A stretch of DNA of 64,000 bases from positions 62,001 to 126,000 of the forward strand of contig NKYR01000029.1 in assembly GCA_003184365.1 (NCBI GenBank), written 5' to 3'. Positions 35,815-47,333 of this stretch are shown in pieces. The translations under genes and the position numbers were made by a program. Every line of letters begins with the position of its first letter. Position 1 is the first letter of the stretch. The notes under the pieces are model-generated. The model did not search any database, was not told the DNA's origin, and worked only from the letters and a program-made list of their open reading frames with translations. The DNA comes from Evernia prunastri (lineage: Eukaryota > Ascomycota > Lecanoromycetes > Lecanorales > Parmeliaceae).

Positions 35815-38702
35815 TCAGAGCTCCCTCCTCTCGTCCTCACCTCCTCCGTTCGTCGCATTTCCCAGCACCGCACACAACCTGCTCAGCGCCACTGTCTCCG
35901 TGGCCGCGTAATAATCCAACGCGTTCAGGAGCAATTTCAAGTGGTGGTTGAAATTATACTCGTACTTGCCTAGCATGTCCGTCAGGTTCTCTACCTTTTT
36001 CGGATCATACGCTTTGGTTTCGTTGGGGATCGACTGGGCGTTTTTGTGGCGGTAGGACGTCGTTGTCAGGTATGTGAGATGGGCGGGAGTACCGGCGAGG
36101 GAAGGGGAGCAGGCGAAGAGGGTGCGGGAGAGGGTGCTGGTGTAGGTCGCAAACATGGTGCAGGCGGAGGTGAGTTTGCTATGGATCTGTGCCAACGGAA
36201 CGTTAGGTGAATGGGGGCGCAGAAGGGAGGATGGCATGCATACCTTGAGTAACTTGGAATTCATGAGCATGCACTCTTTTAGGCATGTATCTAGGAAATC
36301 CACATGGTCTTCCATCAATTCATCGACGGTCCGAGTGGGCTTCGAAGACCCAGGACGGCCGTTTCTATCGAGCTTGTCGTCGCCCGTGACACGTGCCATG
36401 AGAGCCTGCCAGTTGGGTTCGATGACTTCAGAAGTACAGTAGTAGAGAGTTTGCTGGACGAAGACTAGCATCCTTGCTCTCAGCGTCCACGCTCTTCGCT
36501 TCCACATCTCGAGCTTGGGATCACCGCTCTTGTGAGTCCAGCTGAGGATTTTGTTATGATCTTCCCAGCTGCTCACAAGCAAACCCTCGAGATGACGCAT
36601 TGACAAGAGATATCTGAATAGGATCTGATATCTGAAGACGGTCTTGCTGCTGATGACTAGCGACAACGGAAAGGGAACAGCAAACTTGAATTCGAGCGCT
36701 TCGAAGCCAGTCATCTTGTCCTCATCGTCGGTAGCTGGTTTCGTAGCCGGTGTGCGATAGCGGTCAGCGCTTTCTGGAGTGGGTTCCTCGTCGAACCCTT
36801 TTACGTTGACAACGCGCATTACCAGTTGGGTCAGTCCAACGTTGTTCATCTGTACTTTGACATCTTCTTTAAAAGGGTCTAGGGCTGCCACTGTCCCCGG
36901 TTGACGCAGTACAAGATCGAGCAGAGACTGCAATTTCCCAACATTGACAAGTCTCCAAGGCTTCTTGAGCTCGGATGTGCTAAGGTCCAGGAAGTAGGTA
37001 AAGAAGTCCGACCTGTCAAGGAAAAAGTAGTGTTTCATTGACCGTAGGCGGGCGCCGAGAGCATGTGTCGTGACAAGCAAATCGAGGAGAGAAGAATTCG
37101 CATGAGCATAGGCACCATTGACATTGTCAAGAAATTGAGGATCGTCGAAAGATTTTGGCACGTCCTTGACCTCTTTGCTGATATCCACGCCTCCGCATTC
37201 TCGGACAACGTTAAGGTATTTTCCAGCCAACAATATCTTATCCTTCACACCCTCCAGCTGTGGAGGTACGTCATTTTCGCGAAGGGTGTACCTTTTTTCC
37301 CAGTACTCGTCGGTGTAATCCTCTTCCAACTTTTCCCGTTTGATACTCTGTTGCTCTTTGATGAGGAATTCAGAATGTGGATCTTTGATGCTACCATGGT
37401 GGAGCCATTCGTTCAGCATAGCCATGTACGGTCGGCTCGCATCCCGTAGAAGAGTTTGCAAAAGTGTCCTCGCAGCAGGATCTCCAGACATGAACGATAA
37501 TCGCTCCGTAAGGAGACGTAGTACGTTGCCACCCTTGCATACTTTCTTGACCATGCTGCCAGGAGCGAGGTCGCCACCTTCTCGAAGCTGTTCCAAGATG
37601 TTGTCGACATCGTCAAAGCCATCGACGGAATCGTCCAGATCCTCTTCCAACAGCGAATTCTTCTTCAGTACCTCCTGGGCTAGAGTATAAAGTTGAAACA
37701 TCATGTGACTGGTAGGAAGAGTATGTAGATGGAGAAGATGTAAGGTGAAAGAAGGATTACTGAGGAGCTGATGCTCCAATTGAACAATGAGCACAAGATA
37801 CTCTTTCAGCAGCTTCGAGATCGAAGCACACAGTGCGTGATTGATAGCTCCGAATTCCTCCCTACTCTGCACTTCTACAAAGGCTTCCATAGCACTGTAG
37901 TAGGTTGCTATCTTCAACACGGATGTAGTGAGGTCTCGAAGACTGGGATCAAGTCCTGGGAGTATTCGAAAGCTCGGTCCTCCCAAGAGGTCTTTTTCCA
38001 AAGATGGGTTGTACTTGTCTAAATATCGAATGTACTGTCCCTCGTATCCCATGAAAACGAACAGGAGGTCCTCCAGAACGGCGGACTCTTGCTTGTCAGG
38101 CGTCATTTGGGCCAGTGGTTCAGGCTCAAGATAATCGGGCATGACAGATGACAGGGGAGACACGGAGATGCGAGCAGCCAGAGGCGCTGTGGTGTGTGGA
38201 ACAAGAGAAGCCTGAGGTTTCCATGGTGCTTTAAATTCCATGATAATCAGCGTGATGATCGTATACACGTATTTCAGTTGCGGGAAAGCTCACGTAAAGC
38301 CTTCTTCTCTTTTCCCGGGGCTCGAGCTTGCCCTTCTACTGCCCGACCACTTTGTCGTATTGACGTCCTTTCCTTTGATCCTCGGTCTTCGACACCATCA
38401 CCCACGGGGACTTTCACCGGGCTTCTCGTTCGAACCTGCAAATTCTCCCTCGTCGCTAGATGTACCCTTCCGGTCCGTCTCTCACCAGATTTACCGGTGG
38501 ACCCATTCATGTTCTGCGCAGCAGATACGCCTCTTTTGTGGGGTCCATTACTCGCAGAATCCTCCGGTACTACCTCCGCAGCAGAGAGCGGTCTGTCTTT
38601 TGCTCCCAGGCGAGACGAAGGAGCTCTGGATTTGGCGCCGGATGTTGCTGAGGGTCTCCTGCTATTTTCCGCCGTTGTTCTGGCATTTGCGGTTCCTGAC
38701 AT
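35815..38702 (-). CDS. Gamma-tubulin complex component 2 (Spc97/GCP2)
   Basis: Exons 38702-38294, 38228-36244 and 36186-35815 give 921 residues. GCP2 binds gamma-tubulin together with GCP3 and anchors it at spindle pole bodies for microtubule nucleation. The first 150 residues are Ser/Arg-rich and disordered. The GRIP1 region begins near residue 170 (LEDLLFVFMGYEGQYIRY) and is followed by helical GRIP1 and GRIP2 domains (for example ILLAGKYLNVVRECGG, HYFFLDRSDFFTYFLDL, LEFKFAVPFPLSLVIS and FRYLLSMRHLE). The 57-nt second intron (36187-36243) is in frame and has no stop, so retention would insert 19 residues, but family continuity (KLLK-IHSKL) shows it is removed. The gene is divergent from the proteasome gene with 283 bp between start codons. 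Confidence 0.92.
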
Positions 38703-38985
38703 GATCGTTCTCTACCCATTGACTCCTGGTGTTCCTCAAAAGTCGTAGTCGTCGTAACTTCATATCGTCGTCGCGGTATTTTCAGTAGGGAAAGTAGATG
38801 TAGAAACGCGTCTGAATCCGAGTGTTTGCTTGGCGTCAGCCCTACAGCTCTTGGCGCTATATGCGTACACCATCATGAGCAAGCAGGGCTCTACACATCT
38901 CTTTCGCCTTTCAACGAAGAGTCTAGACCTTACTCTAGAGATACTCTGAGCTTTACAGTTTGCTTCCCATTATTTTACCTCCATA

Positions 38986-39937
38986 ATGTTTATTGCACGG
39001 TCAGAATACGGTAAGCTTCTAATACAAGCTTCCACCATCTCATTCAACTGCTAATATCTCTTGCAGACCGCGGCATAAAGTATAATCGCTCCTTGACTCC
39101 CTTCAGATGACTACACACTAACAATCTCGATAGCACATTCTCTCCGGAGGGTCGTCTCTTCCAAGTTGAATATTCGCTCGAAGCAATTAAACTAGGCTCA
39201 ACAGCCATAGGCGTACGCAAGAATGTTCCCTTCGACCTGAAAAACGCTGACAATCGTTTCTCTAGATCGCCACCTCCCATGGCGTCCTCCTTGGCGTCGA
39301 AAAGCGAGTGACCTCCACCCTCCTTGAAACGTCGTCCGTCGAGAAGATTGTCGAAATAGACTCCCACATCGGTTGCGCCATGTCCGGCCTGCAAGCCGAC
39401 GCTCGCTCCATGATCGAACACGCACGCGTTGAGAGTCAGAACCACAGCTTCCACTACAACGAATCACTAGGGGTGGAGAGCTGTACGCAAGCAATCTGCG
39501 ATCTGGCTCTGCGGTTCGGGGAAGGTGCCGATGGGGAGGAGAGCGTGATGAGCAGGCCGTTTGGTGTCGCGTTGCTGATTGCGGGGATCGATGAGGAGGG
39601 GCCACAGCTGTACGTCTATTTCTGGGAACGTAGGATCATAGAGGAACTAATCAAGAGTAGATACCATGCGGAACCATCTGGGACTTTCTACCGCTACGAC
39701 GCCAAAGCTATTGGATCAGGCAGTGAGGGTGCACAGGCAGAATTACAGAACGAATTCCACAAATCACTTACGTTGGAAGAAGCGGAGACTCTGGTATTGA
39801 AAACACTGAAGCAGGTTATGGAGGAGAAGCTTGATTCGAAGAACGTCCAGCTGGCCAGTGTGACAAAAGAGAAAGGCTTTAGGATTTACAGCGATGAGGA
39901 GATGTCAGAAGTAGTTAGTAGATTACCTACAAATTGA
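38986..39937 (+). CDS. PUP2: 20S proteasome subunit alpha type-5
   Basis: Exons 38986-39010, 39067-39079, 39134-39212 and 39266-39937 give 262 residues. The alpha-subunit N-terminal signature (SEYDRGINTFSPEGRLFQVEY) is assembled from three tiny exons of 25, 13 and 79 nt; every join was checked for phase. ATSHGVLLGVEKRVTSTLLE and SSVEKIVEIDSHIGCAMSGL identify alpha-5 among the alpha subunits. The C-terminal part is complete and ends in EVVSRLPTN. Alpha-5 is a structural subunit of the outer rings and has no active site. The start is in a good context and shares a 283-bp divergent promoter with GCP2. Introns are 56, 54 and 53 nt. Confidence 0.94.
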
Positions 39938-42231
39938 TAGATCAGAAAATAGGATGAATGCAAACATTGCCGTACTATGATAGCTCAGCGTAACCTGCAA
40001 GAGCATATTGAGCGCGCATATGGAGACTTGGCCTCGAGAATCGGAGCAATAGTTCTGTCTGCAAATGCTCAAAGCGTAGGTTGACATAGGCAAGAAACAG
40101 CAGGCAAAAGCTCGTCACTACGTTTCATTTGTCACAACGTGCACACAAACCACATGTGAATATACCCAGGCAAAACTACTCGCTCTTGCGAATATCCCAC
40201 CGAGGAACTCTGCTGTCCAATTCCATGAGCGGTCGTAGCGATCAACCGTCCAATCAGCCTCTTTGTGCAAATATTGACTGTCTCCAATGCGCGAAATCAT
40301 GATGTGTTCAGCCAGTACGACAGCAAGGGAGAAATACCTGCAGCCGAAACATAACTACAAATCCACGAAGTGCCTGTATCTTCTTGGTGTGCTTATTCCA
40401 AAGAAATGGTTGGCCAAGAACCAGGAACCCGTTGCGAGAAATATTTGGGCCTTGCGTGAATGATGGAAGTGTCGAAATATTCTCTACGCGTATGTCGTCC
40501 GCCGGATTTGTTAGAGTTGGGATCAGTAGCAAAGTCTCCCAGGCGCGTCGGAAAATGCCTAGTGAACCGGGTCGAGACGAGTCCAGATCTTTGAAACTCG
40601 ACATGTGGAATTGGAAAGAAAAGACCAAGTAATAAACTTCCGTTGTTCGTGTAGGAATGGTACTGGACGGCATGTTTAAGATGTGGCAGCCAGAACTGTG
40701 AGCTCTCGGCTTGAGATCTGGATTGCGTTCTGGTTCGCGGTTTTGCCGGGAGCATAGACCGGACTAAGTTAAACGTAAAGCACGTTGTCCACAGTTCAGG
40801 GCTTCCAGCCGTTTCTAAGGTCACAATTACAAGATCACTCGTTCGAAGCTTCAAAAGACATCGTTTTGAGGAGGCTCGGTGTTCAATTTCTTCCCCGAGA
40901 GACAAAAGGCCCCATAATTGGATGGAATACCCAGTCTAGCTGTGTCTCGTACGCTTGCTCGTGTCTTAAAACTAGACCTGTTTGAACATGTTTGATGGGG
41001 GGCCTGAAAACTTGCTGCATGCCCACGAGACTAATCAATATGATGGAAATCTCTTTGCATCAATTTTGGCCGGCGAAAACGGGTGAGCTACCGATGCTGC
41101 TTCATCGGCCCGTCAAACCAAAATCCTTGAAAAATCGGCATTCGATGCATCGGAACCTCAGTAATAGGAGCACGAAGTACGTTGAGCAGGCTCTTAGCGT
41201 AATGGGTAGGCAGTACTCTAGTGGCTCTTTGGGGACTGACGGATCCGAGAGCCATGGAGACGGTGCCAAGTGTTAGATGCGAGATGTCGAGAGCTGAATA
41301 GATGCAGAATCCGAGTCCATGGCCTTGGGCAGGGCGGCGCATCTAGTGCCAGGGTAGCCGCAGGTCAAAGAAGCGCCCACGAGCTAGGGCAGGAATGCTG
41401 CTGGGTTTGAGCAAAGTATATTGAACTCACTTAGAACGTTCCCATAAGATAGCAAATAAGACTATGTCTAGAGCTGACGCCTTCAGACTAGAAGGGAAAA
41501 GAAGCTCTGTGCTGGCAAGCGTTGAAGCTTTGAGCCGTATTTCCGTGGGCTCTTGATGGAGTTTGCAAGGGTAACAAGACAACAAGTTCAAACCAAACGC
41601 ATGAAGATGATCCTTCCATAAAATGTAACCTTGAGCTGTGCTGGAGCCTAATACAATGGCTGGAAAGAGTTTGCAGCACGCAGGTCATATGCTGCGGCAA
41701 CGCTCGTCGGTAGTACTCATGTGGGCGATCGATTGCGGAACAAGGTCTAGAAGAAGAACGTATACATGCTGGGATTGGGCTATTCGGGTTGATTGGATGG
41801 TCGACGGGGTCTCGGTGTAAAGATTCTGATGCGGCCATTGCGTTAGGCGTATGCTTCTGCATGATTACGCTCGCATAGAGCTTATTCTCTTAATTTCTGT
41901 ACAAGCTTCTGACGGCCTCGCAGCCAGAATACGGGTAGTATGAAGTAGCGGACTGCTAGACTCTGGTCTCTTCAAGTCATACTGTGGAACTTCCACAGCA
42001 TTCTTGGGGGTTAGAGCTACCGATTCTGCCAAGAAATGAGGAGCCAAAGATGTCGTGAAAGGGGTCGAAGCAAGCGGAACGTGGGAAGACTCTTTCAAAT
42101 CTGCTTGCAGAGCTACATTTCTGCATCCAAATTTTCACTGTTACTTCATTAACGATCAAATTCTCACGAGAAGATTGGGAATAGGAAGCGTGGAAATAGA
42201 TACAATGGTGTATGCAAGAGACTAGATCTTA
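39938..42231. other. Intergenic 2.3 kb, no gene seen
   Basis: Minus-strand frames at 40308-40673 and 40393-40905 overlap each other in different frames and neither has a family pattern. No splice-consistent gene could be built on either strand. Confidence 0.5.
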
Positions 42232-43503
42232 ATGAAGTGTTTACTGACAACAAGACTTACTAGAGACCCACAAAGGGATACCACCGAGGTGGATCCCCAA
42301 TACCTGGAGATCGTTACGATCCATGACCGAAAGTTTCAGAAGTATTCGATAGACAACTTCATTCACCTCGTTCCCGTTGATGAGGTATACTAACACCCAT
42401 AGCTGTTAGTTGGCACGAGCTCACCAGCATGGCAGGAAGAGGCATATCGGTTGGAGACTCAGCACCGGGTGTTCAACCTTGTGTTCGACGGCCGACTCAT
42501 CTTTCCACCCGTGACTGGTCCGGAGAAAGTCCTTGACTGTGGCTATGGTGCAGCATCATGGGCAGTGGAACTGGCAGAGATTTACCCTGACTGCCAGGCA
42601 AGTTACCTCACACGAATTAAGTGGACCGGCAAACGCTGACCTCGTTCAGGTCATTGGCGTGGACATTTCTCCGCAGTTGAAGCCGGACGAAACGCCGGAA
42701 AACTTCGAGCCTCAGCTTGACGATATCAACCTCCCGTTCACCTTCGAATCAAACACGTTCGACCTCGTCCAATCAAGAATGGTGGGGGGAGGGATCAATA
42801 CTTCAAGATGGCCGTCATATCTCAGGGACATCAAGAGGTAGGAGCACCGACTTTGTTCAGGCGTCATGGGCCTACTGACGATGTGGGAAGAGTCCTCAAG
42901 CCGGGCGGCTGGGTCCAAATGACAGAGCTCTACTGGATGTGTCAGAGTGACAACGGCTCAATCACGGACTCTCATCCCCTCCGTCGGTGGAGCGATCATT
43001 ACATCCGGTCACTTGAGGGCATCAAAGATCCCAGGGCACCACTGCGACTGCACGGCCACTTTTCTGCAGCTGGTCTGATTGAGATCGAGCAGAGGATGAT
43101 ACCCCTACCTCTCTGCGGATGGTCAAGTGGTAGGTCGATGTCTTGCTGACCTGGTCTTGCAGAGGTGGTACGTCACAGCGTGGCTATCACTCACTGTGAC
43201 TGTGATGGGCATGAAGCTGACCCTTAGTTACCAACAGACCCAAAGGAGCGCCACATAGGAAACGTTGAACAAGAGACCATCCGTCAAGCGCTAACCAGTC
43301 TGGCAATCTTTCCCTTCACCAAGCGCTTGAATCTGAATATCGAAGATGTTCACGCCATGGTGGCCGAGGCATGTATCGATGCAGCGAACCCAAGTTTGAA
43401 AGCTTATTTTCCCCTGTAAGTTCCACCGATGTCCTCCCATGCTTTGTTTCGAGAACTCATACCGCCCAGGTATGTTTGCATTGGCAGGAAGCCACTGTCG
43501 TGA
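42232..43503 (+). CDS. SAM-dependent methyltransferase, LaeA/UMTA-like
   Basis: Six exons, 42232-42384, 42436-42597, 42650-42837, 42891-43129, 43238-43415 and 43470-43503, give 317 residues. The order of motifs follows the fungal UMTA/LaeA-like group: VPVDEEEAYRLETQHRVFNL, motif I VLDCGYGAASWAVELAE, VIGVDISP, LPFTFESNTFDLVQSRMVGGG, and RVLKPGGWVQMTELYW. Motif I departs from the usual D-G-G pattern because DCGYGAASW replaces the DxGxGxG core, so SAM binding may be altered but not necessarily lost. The second intron starts with GC (CAG|GCAAGT), a GC-AG intron. Two alternative splice choices for introns 1 and 4 exist; I chose those that keep the family pattern and phase. No backbone enzyme of secondary metabolism is nearby, so a role in a local cluster is not supported. 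Start choice is tentative. Confidence 0.85.
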
Positions 43504-45523
43504 CCTTTGCTTGCGCTTGAACGGTTCGTTGTTGGCTTGTGGAATGTTAAGCCAATTAGTCAGCATATGCCAGGGCTCAATCGAAGTCTTTCTTGACCAA
43601 AAACCTGGCTCAGTCATTTCCCGGGCCGACTGAATACGATGAGATACCCTGGAAAGAGTAAGTAAGGATAGAATGAAGATGTGAAGGGGAGAGGGAAAGA
43701 GGGTCAAATTTTGTTGTATATATCTAATTCATACCACGAAAATCGACATTCTCACCGGATCATCCGTACTGGTTCACACATAAAAGGGTAAGGTAAGAAT
43801 CAGTTTTTTACCATTTGACTCTCCCGGAATTACCGGGACAGCGCACCTCTAGGGGAGAGGAATTATGTTTAATCCGAGAGAATATGCGACCTTTCACCAT
43901 GGACTTGATCATCACCTCCAGCAGTTTGAGAGTCTCAGCAGCTAAGGGCGCTCGGTATTTGCATACTTTCGTATAGTCAACTACTGAGTGATACCCTCTG
44001 GGATACGGCTTAGTGAACGGGGGTATGTTACCAGTAAGAATTTCAACTTGTGAGCAATATACCGGTTCAGAATTTGGATGGGGAAGATGATCTTTTGGAG
44101 TAACTGGGAGCGAAAAGAGTGGTGGCGAGAAAATACCTTGGACCAGCGCCCATAGCGAGCAAAATGCTGAGCTCGTGATATGCTCTGGGAGATGAAGAGA
44201 GTGAAAGATGAAAGACGAAAGATGAAAGATGATGGAGTAAGTAGAGTGAGAGTGAAGTGATGAAGGTGGACCATATTACAGGTAGAAGCGGGACATGTGA
44301 GGAATAAGGCAGGATAAGTAGGTAGGTAGTCCGTCCGTACTTGACTCCACTCTCTGAAATATGAAATGTGAAATGTGAAATGTGAAATGTGAAATTTGAA
44401 ATTTGAAATGTGTATTTTATTGTGAATTGTGATGTCTCTTGTCTTCCATCTTTTGCTCGCGTCCACACTGTGTTGGTTTTCGAAACTTGAAACTTGAATA
44501 ATAATGTTGAATAATGTTGAATGTTGAATCTTTGAATCTTTTGAATAGATAAATAAATAACTAACTACCATTGAATTTTGAATTTTGACTGAAGCTACCT
44601 AGCTATGTTCTGGATATTTGGGGATATTTTGGGTGGGAACCTTTTTGTATCTTAAATTTCAAAAAAGTAGCCAGCTAAATTGCATACCTTAAGGGTACGA
44701 ATACCTGTCGGAGAGTGAGTGGGGAGTGGAGAAAGAAAAGTGTGGGGGATCTTGGTAAGTTAGTAAGTTAAGTAAGTTAGCAAGATACGAGTAAGGTAGT
44801 GATAATAATCGCGTGATATCGTTGCCATTATTTGCCATTAAGGTAAGGTAAGATTACTTTACTCTATAATTTTAGTGGCGCCAGATTTCCCAACTTTCAC
44901 TTCGATGGCGGCTATCTTGACCATTATTGACAAGTAAAGTACTTCACTTCATCTTACCTTACCTATGAATATTTCAATAACCTCCCCCAATAAATCTGGA
45001 GAAAGTAGAACACAGAAAATATATGTAACATAGACCATACCTAGCCTACACGAGACATAATTTATTCACCGAACTAAAGCATGCCTAAGGTACTGATAGA
45101 AATTACGCGTACAAAAAAATCCTTACCTACCTTACCTTAAGGTAGAGTACAGTACCATGAGTAAAAGGAACGTCTCTAAGCTAAGGTACCTGGGTAGAGT
45201 ACCTTATCCATGGCCCCGGGCGGGGGAAGCCACGGGATTTTCTTGCCTAAAGTGCCCTTAGTTCCTGCTTTGACAGCGGCAGCCCGCATCCAAGTATCCG
45301 TCACGTGATCTTACGCCAAGCTTTTCCGATACACCTCTAAAAGTAAAGTAAAAATCCCTCCTCCATAAAGTAAGATTACCTAAGATACTCCTTTCTCCAC
45401 TCCATACTGGTGTAAGAGCCGTGTAAGTATGTTTGGCACTCGCATGAACAAAAAAATAAAATAGAGAGCGGTTGGAAATTGAAATTCACTCCTCATTGAT
45501 ATCTTTCCCTCCCTCTATTCATT
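43504..45523. other. Repeat-rich intergenic region
   Basis: No gene is supported. The spacer holds a GAAATGT minisatellite (44357-44410), AATGTTGAA-type repeats near 44503-44545 and many TAAGGTA/TACCTTA motifs between 44690 and 45215. Confidence 0.6.
44357..44410. repeat. GAAATGT minisatellite
   Basis: Seven-base unit TGAAATG repeated about seven times with small changes (TGAAATT). Together with neighbouring GAAAGATGAAAGAT units it makes this spacer low in complexity. Confidence 0.8.
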
Positions 45524-46952
45524 ATGCCTTCTACCCATAAAAGGGATAAGCCCTGGGACAACGATGATACCTTGGACAGATGGAAGCAAAACCCTTTCAC
45601 CCCAGCCGATAATACTGCTGGCGCATTCACCGAAGAATCCAGCTTTGCCACTTTATTTCCAAAATACAGAGAGCTCTATCTGAAAGAAGCATGGCCTCTC
45701 GTGACCCGCGGTGCGTCACCATCCCACTTCACTTCTTCCCCCATTCAATTCAATGTCCTTCAAACTCATTCTCTGCATGTCCTTTGTAGCCTTGGCAGCC
45801 CATCACATTGCCTGTACCCTTGACCTAATAGAGGGGAGCATGTCCGTGAGGACAACTCGCAAGGTAAGTACTCCTAATCTGATGGAGGAAATCACCTTCA
45901 TTAAGGCCTCGCCAGACCTACGACCCGGCTTCAATCCTCAACGCTCGAGATCTTATAAAACTTCTCTCCCGCAGCGTCCCTGTAAGGTAACCATCAACTC
46001 TCGATGCCACTATATGCTTACACCGAAATTCCATATACAGGCTCCTCAGGCTATAAAGGTTCTAGAAGATGGTGTCGCCGCGGATATAATCAAAATCCGC
46101 AACCAGGTGGCTAATAAGGAGGTATGGAATTTTGTGCAATCGCAAGTCAGTTTGGGAATGTTAACTTCGAACTCTCATAGCGCTTCGTCAAGCGACGGCA
46201 GCGCATATTGGGGCCGCAGGGCTCTACCTTGAAGGCTTTGGAGCTGTTGACAGGATGCTATATACTTGTGCAAGGCAATACAGTCAGCGCAATGGGTGAC
46301 TTCAAGGGTTTGAAGGAGGTTCGGAGAGTGGTGGAAGATTGCATGGCAAACATCCATCCCATCTACCACATAAAGGAATTGATGGTATGCACCATTTTGG
46401 AGCGGTTCCCATTCTTTGAAGACCTTCAGTCGAGGCGTCAGTTCTATTGCTGCACGACACATACTCAGATCTTTCTTGCGACCCGATGCTTGTCTTGGAA
46501 GTGATGCGCTAACTCGCAACCCGTAGATCAAGAGAGAATTGATGAAAGATCCTGAGCTTAAGAACGAAAACTGGGAGCGCTTTTTGCCCCATTTCAAGAA
46601 ACGAACCTTGAGCAAGCGAAAGAAGCCTCTGAAGATTACGGACAAGAGCAAAAGGCCATACACACCGTTTCCGCCGCCTCAGGAGAAGAGCAAGGTTGAC
46701 CTGCAGATCGAAAGCGGAGAATACTTTTTGGGCAAGCAAGCTATGGAAAGGGCGGCGAAGGAAAGGAGGGAAGGACAGCAGCGGGAGAAACAGGCTGAGA
46801 AGGAGATGGCGAGGCAGAAAGAATTCGTGCCGCCTCAGGAGAATAGTGCGGCCACGTCGAAGAAGGAGAAGAAGAAGAGAAAGCGTAAAGAAGAGGAAAG
46901 TATAGAGGGCAAGGAGAGGAAGAAGGAGAAGAAGGAGAAGCGAATCACATAG
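45524..46952 (+). CDS. KRR1: KRR1 small-subunit processome component
   Basis: Six exons, 45524-45710, 45790-45863, 45916-45981, 46041-46121, 46181-46384 and 46527-46952, give 345 residues. KRR1 is a KH-domain protein of the 90S/SSU processome in the nucleolus and is needed for 18S rRNA maturation. Recognised stretches: KPWDNDD at the start, ESSFATLFPKYRELYLKEAWP, HHIACTLDLIEGSMSVRTTRKTYDPA, the KH fold KRRQRILGPQGSTLKALELLTGCYILVQGNTVSAMG, and MKDPELKNENWERFLPHFKK. The C-terminus is a Lys/Glu-rich tail. Several of the five introns start with GTAAG or GTATG and carry 60-nt-class lengths. It is the third ribosome-assembly gene of the window. Confidence 0.95.
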
Positions 46953-47333
46953 GATAGAGTGCAGGCTTGAGTGTCAGATGTATGGAGTTATGGTTGAAAT
47001 GCTGCGTCCCTATTTAGATACCCATACCGAAAAGCAATTTTTGAATTATTGTCTATCAACTTCGTGAACCCCTAACTAAAAGTATCCCTTTATTATGGTT
47101 GCAGTTCTATAACACAAGAACCCACATGGATGGGTTAGTGAATTTACGGTTTGTGTTTATGTTTTCAACAACACATACATTGACAATTTGAACACAGTAG
47201 GATACAACGCTTGCTTCTTCAACTCCGCCATATATTCTACTGTCTTGTCAGACCCTTTCATTACATCCATCCAAGAATCCAGATACTTACAACCCACGCC
47301 TTCACACCATACACAAAGAAAGGAAGAAAGAAG
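46953..47333. other. Intergenic, no gene seen
   Basis: Spacer of about 380 bp with the KRR1 3' end and the leader of the next gene. Confidence 0.6.

Noticed and set aside
35552..35911. Plus-strand frame overlapping the 3' end of GCP2
   Set aside because: Overlaps conserved GCP2 sequence and shows no homology or splice signals.
40308..40905. Two overlapping minus-strand frames of 121 and 170 codons
   Set aside because: No domain pattern, no splice continuity and different frames for the same DNA.
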